Shown: positions 37,332-45,517 of the stretch, in pieces
Layout: the number at the start of each line of letters is the position of its first letter
How positions within the stretch are numbered: the stretch's first letter is position 1
Assembly (NCBI GenBank): GCA_017528085.1
Contig: JAFXPH010000004.1
Location: 169,106 to 233,105 of the forward strand
Reading direction: 5' to 3'
DNA length: 64,000 bases
From: Clostridia bacterium
Lineage (GTDB): Bacteria; Bacillota; Clostridia; TANB77; CAG-508
Notes under the pieces: model-generated
What the model saw: the letters and a program-made list of their open reading frames with translations, nothing else
Told to the model about the DNA's origin: nothing
Database searches by the model: none
Made by a program: the position numbers and the translations under genes

Positions 37332-39191
37332 ATGAAAAAAGATAATGGTATTACGTTAATTGCGCTAGTTGTTATAATCATTGTTTTATTGATACTAGCT
37401 GGTATTTCATTAAACTATGCAACTGGAGATACAAACTTAATTCAAAAATCAAAAGAAGCTATGTTTAAATCAGATGCAAAAGACTTAAAAGATATGTGGG
37501 ATGCACGTGTAGCTGGAATCGATGCTACAAACATTAACTACGAAAACGTAGAAGATGTTATAGGTGCTGAAAAAATCCCTGAATCTTTAAGAGGTATATT
37601 TGCTATTGAAAATGGTAAATTAGTTTATAAGAGTGATATAGACTCACTTTCAGATGAACAAAAATCATGGCTATTTGAAGTAGGTATTAACCAAGCTTAT
37701 ATTGTTCCTTTAAACATTGTTATAAAGGGTGCTTTTTCACAAGTTATACAAAGTGTTAATTCAAGATCAGCCGATGTATTTTTCGTACTTGACGTTTCAA
37801 CATCTATGGATGAAGATCTTTTAGAACCTGAAGGCAATAATAAAAGAAGATATCAAGCCATGTTTACAGCCTTGAATTCTGCTATTCCAACAATAATGGA
37901 AGCTAATGAAAAAAATAGGTTTGCTGTAGTTACTTATAGTGGAAACTGTTTTGAAGCTGTTCCTTTAGGACACCATGAAGCTAAGAGTGATACAGGTTTC
38001 TTCACAATTAATTACACTACTCAAAGTAGCCCAAGTTGGTATGCTAAAACAAATATTAAAGGTTTAAATGATACAAACTTATCAAGAGGTAGTGGTACAG
38101 GAACTAGAATGGGAATGGCTAAGGCTTGTACATTAATTAACGCTAGAAACTCAAGTGATCCAACATATGGTAAAAATGAACCAATTATAATCCTTCTTAC
38201 TGATGGTGAACCAAATAAATATAGAACAGAAGCAAATATGGATAATATTGCAACATATTTGACTGAAGGATCTAACTATGGATTTAATGGTAATTATGAT
38301 TGCTTTTATTGGACTATTAAGTTAGGTTGTGCTATTAAAGACTATTATAAAAGTCAAAAATTACAATTTATAACAATTAACTTTAATGAAAGTTATCTTT
38401 CTTCTCTTATATTAAATCCATCTGGATACAATGAATCAAATACATTAATTAATGCAATAACTAGTAATCCAGATTATATAGCAATAAAAAATAAATCAAG
38501 TAGAAATAGAACTTCTGAAGAAAAAGCTAGATATAGTAGATATACTACTTTGTTAAATGAGCTAAATAAAAATAAAGCAGTTTGTGATCAATTGGTTGAA
38601 GCATTTAACAGAGGCGATATTTATTGCTATCCAGATAAAGCTTATTCTGGTGAGTTCTCAACTGAAGAATTAACAAATATATTCAATGAAATCAGTGTTG
38701 AGATTGCTAAAGCTACAGACGTTGAAATTGGAGAAGAAACAGAAGGAGCTATTCTAAATGTTACAGAAGATATGTCATATACTAATCCAGATACTGGCGA
38801 GGTTATGCCATTAAAACTAGACACTAGTGGTGCTGTTCAAGTAAGTGTCGTTGCAAGTGTTTATGAAAGACCAGTATCAGAGGATGCTGAACCACAAATT
38901 AAGAGAGATTCAGCTAATAGAGAAATGTCTATTACATATCAAAAGACATATACTGTAGGACAAATTATGAGTGGTGTTGATCCTAATCTTTCATATAATA
39001 GCGGTAACATCCAATGGAATATTAGAGCAGACTTTGATGAGAGATATACAGCTTCTAAAAATAATGTTAGAAACTTAGCTTTACAAAAATTAACTCAACA
39101 AGGTTTTAGACCAGATACTACTAAAGGAGAAGTTGCAGATATAGGTTATATCGAAATCATAGTTCCTGTAGTTATAGATGATGGTACATAA
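37332..39191 (+). CDS. Prepilin-like protein with von Willebrand factor A domain
   Basis: A 619-residue protein that combines two usually separate things. The N-terminus MKKDNG|ITLIALVVIIIVLLILAGI is a class III prepilin signal of the clostridial kind (Gly before the cleavage site, long hydrophobic helix, Ala instead of the usual Glu5), followed by a pilin-like helix. From about residue 145 comes a von Willebrand A domain with a complete-looking MIDAS start, FFVLDVSTSMDED (DxSxS), FAVVTYSG and IIILLTDGEPN. A beta-rich C-terminal part of about 150 residues follows. It could be a minor tip pilin that binds a surface through a metal site, as some pilus-tip adhesins do. The ATG follows AAGGAG at 7 bases. 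Confidence 0.8.
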   Translation: MKKDNGITLIALVVIIIVLLILAGISLNYATGDTNLIQKSKEAMFKSDAKDLKDMWDARVAGIDATNINYENVEDVIGAEKIPESLRGIFAIENGKLVYKSDIDSLSDEQKSWLFEVGINQAYIVPLNIVIKGAFSQVIQSVNSRSADVFFVLDVSTSMDEDLLEPEGNNKRRYQAMFTALNSAIPTIMEANEKNRFAVVTYSGNCFEAVPLGHHEAKSDTGFFTINYTTQSSPSWYAKTNIKGLNDTNLSRGSGTGTRMGMAKACTLINARNSSDPTYGKNEPIIILLTDGEPNKYRTEANMDNIATYLTEGSNYGFNGNYDCFYWTIKLGCAIKDYYKSQKLQFITINFNESYLSSLILNPSGYNESNTLINAITSNPDYIAIKNKSSRNRTSEEKARYSRYTTLLNELNKNKAVCDQLVEAFNRGDIYCYPDKAYSGEFSTEELTNIFNEISVEIAKATDVEIGEETEGAILNVTEDMSYTNPDTGEVMPLKLDTSGAVQVSVVASVYERPVSEDAEPQIKRDSANREMSITYQKTYTVGQIMSGVDPNLSYNSGNIQWNIRADFDERYTASKNNVRNLALQKLTQQGFRPDTTKGEVADIGYIEIIVPVVIDDGT

Positions 39192-39205
39192 AAAAATAAT
39201 AAATT

Positions 39206-39236
39206 ATAAGGAGACCTAAAGGTCTCCTTTTTTTAG
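39206..39236 (+). terminator. Intrinsic terminator
   Basis: Stem AAGGAGACC / GGTCTCCTT with a TAAA loop and seven T. Confidence 0.9.
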
Positions 39237-39251
39237 ACACAGAATATTTAC

Positions 39252-39280
39252 TTGACATTAAAAACTTAGTGAAATAAAAT
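39252..39280 (+). promoter_or_regulatory. Strong sigma-A promoter for fba
   Basis: Perfect TTGACA (39252-39257), 17-bp spacer, TAAAAT (39275-39280). Confidence 0.8.
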
Positions 39281-39318
39281 AAAGGAGTAAATTTAGTATT
39301 TATAAGGAGGTAATTATT

Positions 39319-40248
39319 ATGCCATTAGTAACAACAGAAGAAATGTTTAAAAAGGCAATGGAAGGTCACTATGCAATAGGTGCTTTCAATATTAATAATA
39401 TGGAGTTTATTCAAGCAATAACAGATGCTGCTGAGGAGTGTAAGTCACCAGTAATCTTACAATGCTCTTCAAGTGCTATAAAATATGCTAGAATGGGTTA
39501 TTTAATAAATATGGTTAATGCTGCTGTAGCTGAAACTACAGTTCCAATAGCATTACACTTAGATCACGGACCAGATTTTGAAACATGTAAAGCTTGTGTT
39601 GATGCAGGATTTACATCAGTAATGTTTGATGGTTCAAAATATGATTATGAAGAAAATGTAAGATTAACAAAAGAAGTAGTTGAATATGCACATGCACATG
39701 GTGTTGTAGTTGAAGCTGAACTTGGAAAATTAGCCGGTGTTGAAGATGATGTAAATGTTGCAGATGATGATGCAAGATATACAGATCCAGATCAAGCTTA
39801 TGATTTTGTTCAAAGAACAGGTGTTGATTCTTTAGCTATAGCTATAGGAACAAGCCATGGAGCTTATAAATTTAAAGGTGAACCAAGATTACGTTTTGAT
39901 ATATTAGAAAAAGTTAAAGAAAAATTACCTAATACACCAATTGTACTTCATGGTGCATCTACAGTTATTCAAGAATATGTTAAAATGTGTAATGAAAACG
40001 GTGGAGATATCCCTGGAGCACAAGGATGTCCAGATGAAATGCTACATGAAGCTTGCTTAAGAGGAGTATCAAAAGTTAATGTTGATACAGACTTAAGACT
40101 TGCTATGACAGGTGTTGTAAGAAAATCATTTGCTGAGAATCCATCAGTATTTGATCCTAGAAAATACTTAGGAGAAGCAAGAGAAGAAATCAAAAAGGCA
40201 GTTGTTCATAAGATTAATGATGTATTCTGTTCAAATGGAAAAGCCTAA
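39319..40248 (+). CDS. fba: Class II fructose-bisphosphate aldolase
   Basis: A zinc-dependent aldolase of glycolysis and gluconeogenesis, splitting fructose-1,6-bisphosphate. The 309 residues have the metal and catalytic motifs HLDHGPDFETCKACVDAGF (near 82), VMFDGSKYDYEENV, VEAELGKLAG (near 133), AIGTSHGAYKF (near 175), VLHGAS (near 212) and KVNVDTDLRLA (near 255). GGAGG precedes the ATG. The strong promoter fits a highly expressed central-metabolism gene. A tagatose-bisphosphate aldolase is less likely given the fit to FbaA/Fba. Confidence 0.95.
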   Translation: MPLVTTEEMFKKAMEGHYAIGAFNINNMEFIQAITDAAEECKSPVILQCSSSAIKYARMGYLINMVNAAVAETTVPIALHLDHGPDFETCKACVDAGFTSVMFDGSKYDYEENVRLTKEVVEYAHAHGVVVEAELGKLAGVEDDVNVADDDARYTDPDQAYDFVQRTGVDSLAIAIGTSHGAYKFKGEPRLRFDILEKVKEKLPNTPIVLHGASTVIQEYVKMCNENGGDIPGAQGCPDEMLHEACLRGVSKVNVDTDLRLAMTGVVRKSFAENPSVFDPRKYLGEAREEIKKAVVHKINDVFCSNGKA

Positions 40249-40277
40249 AAATATTATATAAATGAAAGGAGTATAAA

Positions 40278-41501
40278 TTGAAAGAAGTAAAAGATTTAGA
40301 ACTTGGAGAGAAAGAAAAATTCATATTAACAGCAGGAAAACTTGCAGGAGTGTCTAGAGTTGAGTTAGAGGCTCTCGAGGATGTCTTTTATGGAAGAGAA
40401 AAAAATAATGATTTTATTCTAAGAAGAATGAAACCTCTATTCGATTTATATGAAAAAAATTTAGCAGGTAAGACTGGGTTTATACCAACTAATGATCCTT
40501 ATTGTTATTTAATGAATGCTGACGATGTTTTAATATCAAAAAAGAGATTAAACAAAGGATCTGCAATTGGTGATTCATGGGTAATAACTCCAAATCTAGA
40601 AGCATATCTTGCTAAAGATCCTATTCATTATTCTGTTAGTTCAAGATATGATGAACTTTCTGAAATGAATAATTTATTCTTACCATATGTTGCTCAATCA
40701 TTAGGAGTAAAAACAGCATTTTTCTATAGAGTACTTTTCCAAGAAGCTGAAGGAATAGGAAAATATAGACATTTATCTAGAAACTTCTTAGCTATAGATG
40801 AAACATTTATTAGTGGAAATGCAGTTTTAAAAAAGGGTGATGGTGAGCATTTACTTACTGGTAGAGATTCACATCATATTTCACTTGGATCACTTTTAGA
40901 ACATACTGATAAATATGTAAAAAAATTCTGCAAAAAACATGGTAAAAGTGAAGACTATACAAAAGAGGCTAGGTTTAATATAAGACAAGGCGTTATTATG
41001 CAAAGTTTCTTAAATAAACTTCTTCTTAATAATAATGAAGATAATAGATACTGGGGATTAATAACTGATGAAGAAAATAATATTACTTATGCTCCAATGT
41101 ATAACTACACTGAATGTGGAGTTGTAAGTACAGATACTATTACTCCTAAGAGAGTTGTTCAAAAACGAAAAATTATTGGCGGTATGGATGATATACAATC
41201 TTTCATGCTTGCTTTTAGAAAAGAAGATTGGTTTAGAGTTTGGGCAACTGAGGCAGTAAATAGCTTCGATATTGAGAAGTGTTTTGAAGATTTTAATTCA
41301 AGTAGAAAATTTGATTTAAGTGAAGAGTATAAAGAATATTATAGAGCATTTTTAGGAAAGACATTTGATCTTGCAAAAGAAGTAATAGAAAAAGATTTTG
41401 ATATTGATAAATTTTCAAGAGTACAAAGAGGTAAGGCTAAAATAAAACGTCTTGAAAGAAGAATAGATGATAGTATAGTTGATGAAGATTTATTAAGATA
41501 A
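40278..41501 (+). CDS. Degenerate HipA-like kinase-fold protein
   Basis: A 407-residue protein that appears related to the HipA-like protein at 1463-2449. An N-terminal region of about 230 residues leads to a helical segment and then NNNEDNRYWG (near 250) and APMYNYTECG (near 273). These occupy the positions of the GNxDRxxxNW catalytic loop and the metal-binding FD motif. If aligned on the conserved Trp, the catalytic Asp, the metal-binding Asn and the later Asp are all replaced, suggesting a pseudokinase. The start is TTG with AAAGGAG 6 bases before it. It lies 29 bases after fba with no terminator, so it may be co-transcribed. The relationship rests on short motifs and is tentative. Confidence 0.5.
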   Translation: MKEVKDLELGEKEKFILTAGKLAGVSRVELEALEDVFYGREKNNDFILRRMKPLFDLYEKNLAGKTGFIPTNDPYCYLMNADDVLISKKRLNKGSAIGDSWVITPNLEAYLAKDPIHYSVSSRYDELSEMNNLFLPYVAQSLGVKTAFFYRVLFQEAEGIGKYRHLSRNFLAIDETFISGNAVLKKGDGEHLLTGRDSHHISLGSLLEHTDKYVKKFCKKHGKSEDYTKEARFNIRQGVIMQSFLNKLLLNNNEDNRYWGLITDEENNITYAPMYNYTECGVVSTDTITPKRVVQKRKIIGGMDDIQSFMLAFRKEDWFRVWATEAVNSFDIEKCFEDFNSSRKFDLSEEYKEYYRAFLGKTFDLAKEVIEKDFDIDKFSRVQRGKAKIKRLERRIDDSIVDEDLLR

Positions 41502-41502
41502 A

Positions 41503-41538
41503 TAAAAATCCCACTTTTTTTTAGTGGGATTTTTTTAA
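41503..41538. terminator. Bidirectional intrinsic terminator
   Basis: Stem AAAATCCCACT / AGTGGGATTTT with T-rich loop and T run, between convergent genes. Confidence 0.85.
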
Positions 41539-41990
41539 TAGTTATTATTTGCTTTTAAAGTTCTTTCTATTTTTCTTTCTGCTTCTTTTTTAGCAATATC
41601 TTCACGTTTATCGTATAATTTTTTACCTTTACCAATTCCAATTTCTAATTTAACTTTATCTTTTTTCCAATAAAGAGTAATAGGTACAATTGAAACACCT
41701 TGTTGTTTAATAAGACCTATAAGCTTATTTATTTCTCTTCTATTTAAAAGAAGTTTTCTAGTTCTAAGTGGATCAGGATTATTTATATTTCCAAATTCAT
41801 ATGGACTAATATGCATACCAATAACAAATGCTTCACTATTTTTAATTGTAACATATGAGTCTTTTATATTAACTTTACCATTTCTAATTGATTTAATTTC
41901 CGTACCTGTAAGAACAAGACCAGCCTCTAATGTATCATCAATAAAATAGTTATGTCTTGCGGTAGGATTTTTTGCTATTATTCTATTCAT
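41535..41990 (-). CDS. smpB: SsrA-binding protein SmpB
   Basis: SmpB binds tmRNA and is required for trans-translation, the rescue of stalled ribosomes. The 151 residues contain the family pattern ARHNYFIDDTLEAGLVLTGTEIKSIRNGKVNIKDSYV and the C-terminal basic helix segment GKGKKLYDKREDIAKKEAERKI. Length is typical. The start has AAAGGAA upstream on the minus strand. In many Bacillota smpB follows rnr; here it stands alone. No tmRNA gene was found in the window. Confidence 0.97.
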   Translation of the reverse strand: MNRIIAKNPTARHNYFIDDTLEAGLVLTGTEIKSIRNGKVNIKDSYVTIKNSEAFVIGMHISPYEFGNINNPDPLRTRKLLLNRREINKLIGLIKQQGVSIVPITLYWKKDKVKLEIGIGKGKKLYDKREDIAKKEAERKIERTLKANNNY

Positions 41991-42075
41991 TTTTATTCCT
42001 TTTTTTAATTATTTACTTTAAATATATTAGCATAAATTAGAGAATTTTTCAATTGATAATAGTCTTTAAAAATAA

Positions 42076-42103
42076 TTGTTTTATTTGATATTTATGATAT
42101 AAT
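42076..42103 (+). promoter_or_regulatory. Promoter for holA
   Basis: TTGTTT (42076-42081), 16-bp spacer, TGA-TATAAT (42098-42103). Confidence 0.6.
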
Positions 42104-42128
42104 TTAGGGGAAAATAAGGAGTATTTTT

Positions 42129-43145
42129 ATGGTTTCTTATGATGAATTAAACAAGGAATTAAGTAATAATTTAAAACCTATTTATCTTCTTTATGGTGAT
42201 GAACCATATTTAATGAATATGGCACTTAAGAAAATAAAGAAGAGTTTTGATGAGTTATTACTTGGTATTAATTACATAGTACTTGATGATTCTAACATTG
42301 ATAACATTATCTCAGATATACAGATGCCAGCATTTGGATATGATAAGAAATTAATTGTTGTTAAATCATCTAATATTTTAAATGTAGACGGAAGAAAGAA
42401 AACAGGTTCTCCAATAGAAGAAAACTTAGCTACTTTTATTGAAGAAAACATTGATGATATTACAGAATCTGCCGTTATAGTATTTATTGAGACTGCAGCA
42501 TCAAAAAGTCTTCCTTTGTATAAAGCAATTGAAAAATATGGTACTACTTCAGAAATTAATGAACTTGATATGAATCACCTAATAAATAAAATGATTGGTG
42601 TAGCTAAGCTTTATAAGGTTAAATTAGAACCAAATGTTGCAAGATACTTTGTAGAAAATTGTGGAACATCATTAGATGTATTAATAAATGAAATAAGAAA
42701 ATTAATCGAATATAGAGGAGAAGGTGGTGTAATCACTACTGAAGATGTAGATTTATTATCAATTAAGCAAATTGAAAACAAAATATTCGATTTAACTGAT
42801 AAATTATGTGATAAAAAAATTGATGATGCAATTAGAATTTTAGATAATCTAATTTATGAAAAAGAGCCTCTTCAGGTAATACTTGTACAATTATATAATC
42901 ACTTTAAAAAATTATATTTGTATTCAGAAGCTGTAGCTCAAAACAAAAATATAGTAAATGCTTTAAACTTAAAAGCAAATCAAGTATTTTTAGTTAATAA
43001 ATATAAAGCTCAAATATCAAAACTAAAAGTAGAAACTGTAAAAACAGTTATGGAAAAATTAGCTGATTTAGATTATGAATCTAAAACAGGACTAATAGAT
43101 TTAGACATAGGAATAAGAACAATACTTTGTAATTATTGTAGTTAA
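42129..43145 (+). CDS. holA: DNA polymerase III subunit delta
   Basis: HolA is the clamp-loader delta subunit that opens the beta sliding clamp. The 338 residues start with the family-typical PIYLLYGDEPYLMNMALKKIKKSF and continue with the AAA+-like but P-loop-free first domains. Helical domains follow (LKVEPNVARYF-like stretch, KIFDLTDKLCDKKIDDAIRILDNLIYEKEPLQVILVQL), and the C-terminus is 'KTGLIDLDIGIRTILCNYC'. The start has AAGGAG upstream. The next gene's ribosome site overlaps the stop, so the pair is co-translated. Confidence 0.93.
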   Translation: MVSYDELNKELSNNLKPIYLLYGDEPYLMNMALKKIKKSFDELLLGINYIVLDDSNIDNIISDIQMPAFGYDKKLIVVKSSNILNVDGRKKTGSPIEENLATFIEENIDDITESAVIVFIETAASKSLPLYKAIEKYGTTSEINELDMNHLINKMIGVAKLYKVKLEPNVARYFVENCGTSLDVLINEIRKLIEYRGEGGVITTEDVDLLSIKQIENKIFDLTDKLCDKKIDDAIRILDNLIYEKEPLQVILVQLYNHFKKLYLYSEAVAQNKNIVNALNLKANQVFLVNKYKAQISKLKVETVKTVMEKLADLDYESKTGLIDLDIGIRTILCNYCS

Positions 43146-43156
43146 GAGGTGAAAAA

Positions 43157-43750
43157 ATGAATATATTTTCTTTATGCTTACCATTTTTATTTATATTGGT
43201 AACAGGAACATTTTACCTAATATTTAAAGATTATATTATTAGAAATAAGCTAACACTTTCAGAATGCTTTAAGATGTATTTAGACTTCTTTGTAACATAT
43301 TGTATGTTAGGATTAGGATTTGTAATAGCATCTAAAATATTTATCGAAGGTATAACTGAGATGGAATCTAGAAATGATAGGGCACTTCTAATATTAACAG
43401 CTGCTATTTTATTTGCAGTTCTTATTGTATATGCAATAGGTTATTTAAAAGATAGATTATTAGATAGTTATTCTCAAGTAGTTAAATCTGAAGTAAAAAG
43501 AGATGTTAGCTTTGGAAAAATAATATTATTTGTTGGAGAAATAATGCTTATGCTTTCTCCATTTGTATTAATTCCAAGAGCACTTTTATATTATACAGAT
43601 GATAAAACTTTCATGTACGATCTAATAACAGCAATTATATGTACAATTATTGGTATGTTTCTATTTTATTTTGAAAATCCATTTGGTGAAAAACTAGAAA
43701 AAGAAGTAGAAATTGTACCTTGTAAAAAAAATGTAAAAAAAATGAAATAA
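43157..43750 (+). CDS. Polytopic membrane protein of unknown function
   Basis: A 197-residue membrane protein with about five hydrophobic segments (about 3-22, 44-62, 78-96, 120-143 and 153-172) and a short Lys-rich C-terminal tail. I do not recognise a family. The ATG follows AAGAGGTG, which overlaps the holA stop, so it is probably translated with holA. Cys residues near both ends (CLPF, VPCKKN) are the only other notable feature. Confidence 0.7.
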   Translation: MNIFSLCLPFLFILVTGTFYLIFKDYIIRNKLTLSECFKMYLDFFVTYCMLGLGFVIASKIFIEGITEMESRNDRALLILTAAILFAVLIVYAIGYLKDRLLDSYSQVVKSEVKRDVSFGKIILFVGEIMLMLSPFVLIPRALLYYTDDKTFMYDLITAIICTIIGMFLFYFENPFGEKLEKEVEIVPCKKNVKKMK

Positions 43751-43814
43751 ATAATTTACATTAAATAAATTTATAATTATAATAATTGTATAGATAATAA
43801 CAAAGGAGAAAGTT

Positions 43815-45155
43815 ATGAATAAACAAACAGATGAAGAGGTTATCAGGCTTGCAAATGAAGGTAACTATGATGCAATGTATGAGCTTGCAAGAAGATATTT
43901 ACATGGTTATATTGAAATAAAAGTCGATAAAGAAAAAGCTTTTGAACTATACGAAAAAGTAGCGCTAGAAACAGATAATGTTGATGCAAAATATATGTAT
44001 GGATATTGTTTATACAATGCTTTGGGTACAAGAAAAGACGATAGCAAAGCTGTTGAAGTATTTAAAGATGCAGCGTCTCGTGGTGATGTATCATCAAAGT
44101 ACATGTTAGGTATTATGCATTACTATGGCAGAGGCGTAGAGAAAAACTATGAAGAAGCTAAAAGATATTTTGATGAGACATTAGCAGAAGGAAATGAAAA
44201 ACATAAAACTGATGCTAAATATATGTTAGGTTTAATGTACTATAATGGTAGAGGTGTTGAACTTAACTATGAAAAAGCAAAAGATTTATTTGAAATAACA
44301 ACAATAAATGGTTCTGATAGACAAAAGAACGAGACAAGTTATTTGCTTGGACTTATGTATTATAATGCAAGAGGTGTTAAGAAAGATTATCAAAAAGCAG
44401 CTAAATACTTTGAATATGTTTCTAATAATGGAAATGATAAACAAAGAAGAGATGCTGAGTATATGCTTGGACTATGCAACTATTATTCATCAACACCTAA
44501 TTATGAAAAAGCTATTGAATGCTTTGAAAATTGCTATAAGAGAGGTAACTTAGAATCTTGCTATATGCTTGGTCTAGTTAACTTCTATGGTAATGGCAAA
44601 ATAGAAGACTTTTCAAGAGCTAAAGATTATTTTGAAGAATCATTTGAAAAAACAGGTGATTTATCAGCAGCATATATGTTAGGTATTATTTACTATAATG
44701 GTAGATCAGTTGAGCAAGATTATGCTAAAGCTAAAGAATATTTTGATATGTGTGCTAATAACAATAAACAAAATGGTATTAGTATGTTAGGTCAAATGTA
44801 CTATAATGGTAATGGCGTACCTAAAGACTATATGAAAGCTAGAGAATACTTTAATAATTTACTTACTTCTCAAAAATCTAGTTATGTAGCAATAGCTAAA
44901 TTTTTCTTAGGACTTATGAGTTACAACGGTGAAGGAACCGGAGTAAATTACGAAGAAGCAAGAAAACTATTTGAAGAAGCAGCAGCACTTAATTACTATG
45001 AAGCTGATTACTATTTAGGAAAGCTTTATTATTGGGCTGACGGCGTTTCAGAAGATAAAGATAAAGCTAGATACTATTTTGAACTTGCAGCAAATAATGG
45101 AGTAAATAGTGCTAAAAAAGCATTAACAGAATATTATCAAGTAGCTCAAGAATAA
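43815..45155 (+). CDS. Sel1-like repeat protein
   Basis: A 446-residue protein made almost entirely of about eleven Sel1-type (TPR-like) repeats of 36-40 residues, each resembling AKYMLGLMYYNGRGVELNYEKAKDLFE. Sel1 repeats form alpha solenoids that act as protein-binding scaffolds. No signal peptide or membrane helix is present, so it is probably cytosolic. The ATG follows AAAGGAG. The repeats are similar enough at DNA level to create an out-of-frame ORF at 44308-44553. No binding partner is evident from the neighbours (holA upstream, thrS downstream). Confidence 0.9.
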   Translation: MNKQTDEEVIRLANEGNYDAMYELARRYLHGYIEIKVDKEKAFELYEKVALETDNVDAKYMYGYCLYNALGTRKDDSKAVEVFKDAASRGDVSSKYMLGIMHYYGRGVEKNYEEAKRYFDETLAEGNEKHKTDAKYMLGLMYYNGRGVELNYEKAKDLFEITTINGSDRQKNETSYLLGLMYYNARGVKKDYQKAAKYFEYVSNNGNDKQRRDAEYMLGLCNYYSSTPNYEKAIECFENCYKRGNLESCYMLGLVNFYGNGKIEDFSRAKDYFEESFEKTGDLSAAYMLGIIYYNGRSVEQDYAKAKEYFDMCANNNKQNGISMLGQMYYNGNGVPKDYMKAREYFNNLLTSQKSSYVAIAKFFLGLMSYNGEGTGVNYEEARKLFEEAAALNYYEADYYLGKLYYWADGVSEDKDKARYYFELAANNGVNSAKKALTEYYQVAQE

Positions 45156-45162
45156 AAATTAA

Positions 45163-45191
45163 TTGACATAATGTTAAAAAAGTATTATACT
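45163..45191 (+). promoter_or_regulatory. Sigma-A promoter for the thrS T-box leader
   Basis: Perfect TTGACA (45163-45168), 17-bp spacer, TATACT (45186-45191). The predicted RNA start at about 45198 matches the beginning of the T-box. Confidence 0.8.
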
Positions 45192-45197
45192 ACTAGT

Positions 45198-45434
45198 ATA
45201 TTATTTATTTGGCAGTGAAGAGGAAAAGTAAAATAAAGGTTACTTAAAAAGAGAGAACCGGTGATGCGCTGAGAGCTGGTTTAAGCAAACATATTTGAAA
45301 AACTACCTTGGAGCCACTAATCGAAAGATTAGCGTGTGGGATGCGTTAATATCCTAAATAGAGTGAAACAGTAGGGTGGAACCGTAAGAAAAAAACTTAC
45401 CCCTATAAGCGGAATATGCTTATAGGGGATTTTT
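45198..45434 (+). promoter_or_regulatory. T-box leader controlling thrS
   Basis: A transcriptional T-box that senses uncharged tRNA-Thr. The conserved T-box sequence AGGGTGGAACCG is at 45373-45384 and starts the antiterminator. The terminator is an 11-bp stem CCCCTATAAGC (45400-45410) / GCTTATAGGGG (45418-45428) with a T run. Stem I lies at about 45215-45330 with AGAGA and GGTG elements. The specifier loop contains ACTACC (about 45303-45308); ACT or ACC, both threonine codons, is the specifier. When threonine is short, uncharged tRNA-Thr stabilises the antiterminator and thrS is transcribed. Confidence 0.93.
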
Positions 45435-45517
45435 GTATTTATATGCAAAAATCTCTTATAATGCAGTTGCTTTAAATAAATTTTTATTTGGCAAATATGC
45501 CAGAAGGAGGATTTATT

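Noticed and set aside
44308..44553. An 81-codon plus-strand ORF inside the Sel1-repeat gene
   Set aside because: It is an out-of-frame reading of the repeated codons, with no ribosome site; the Sel1 frame is clearly the coding one.
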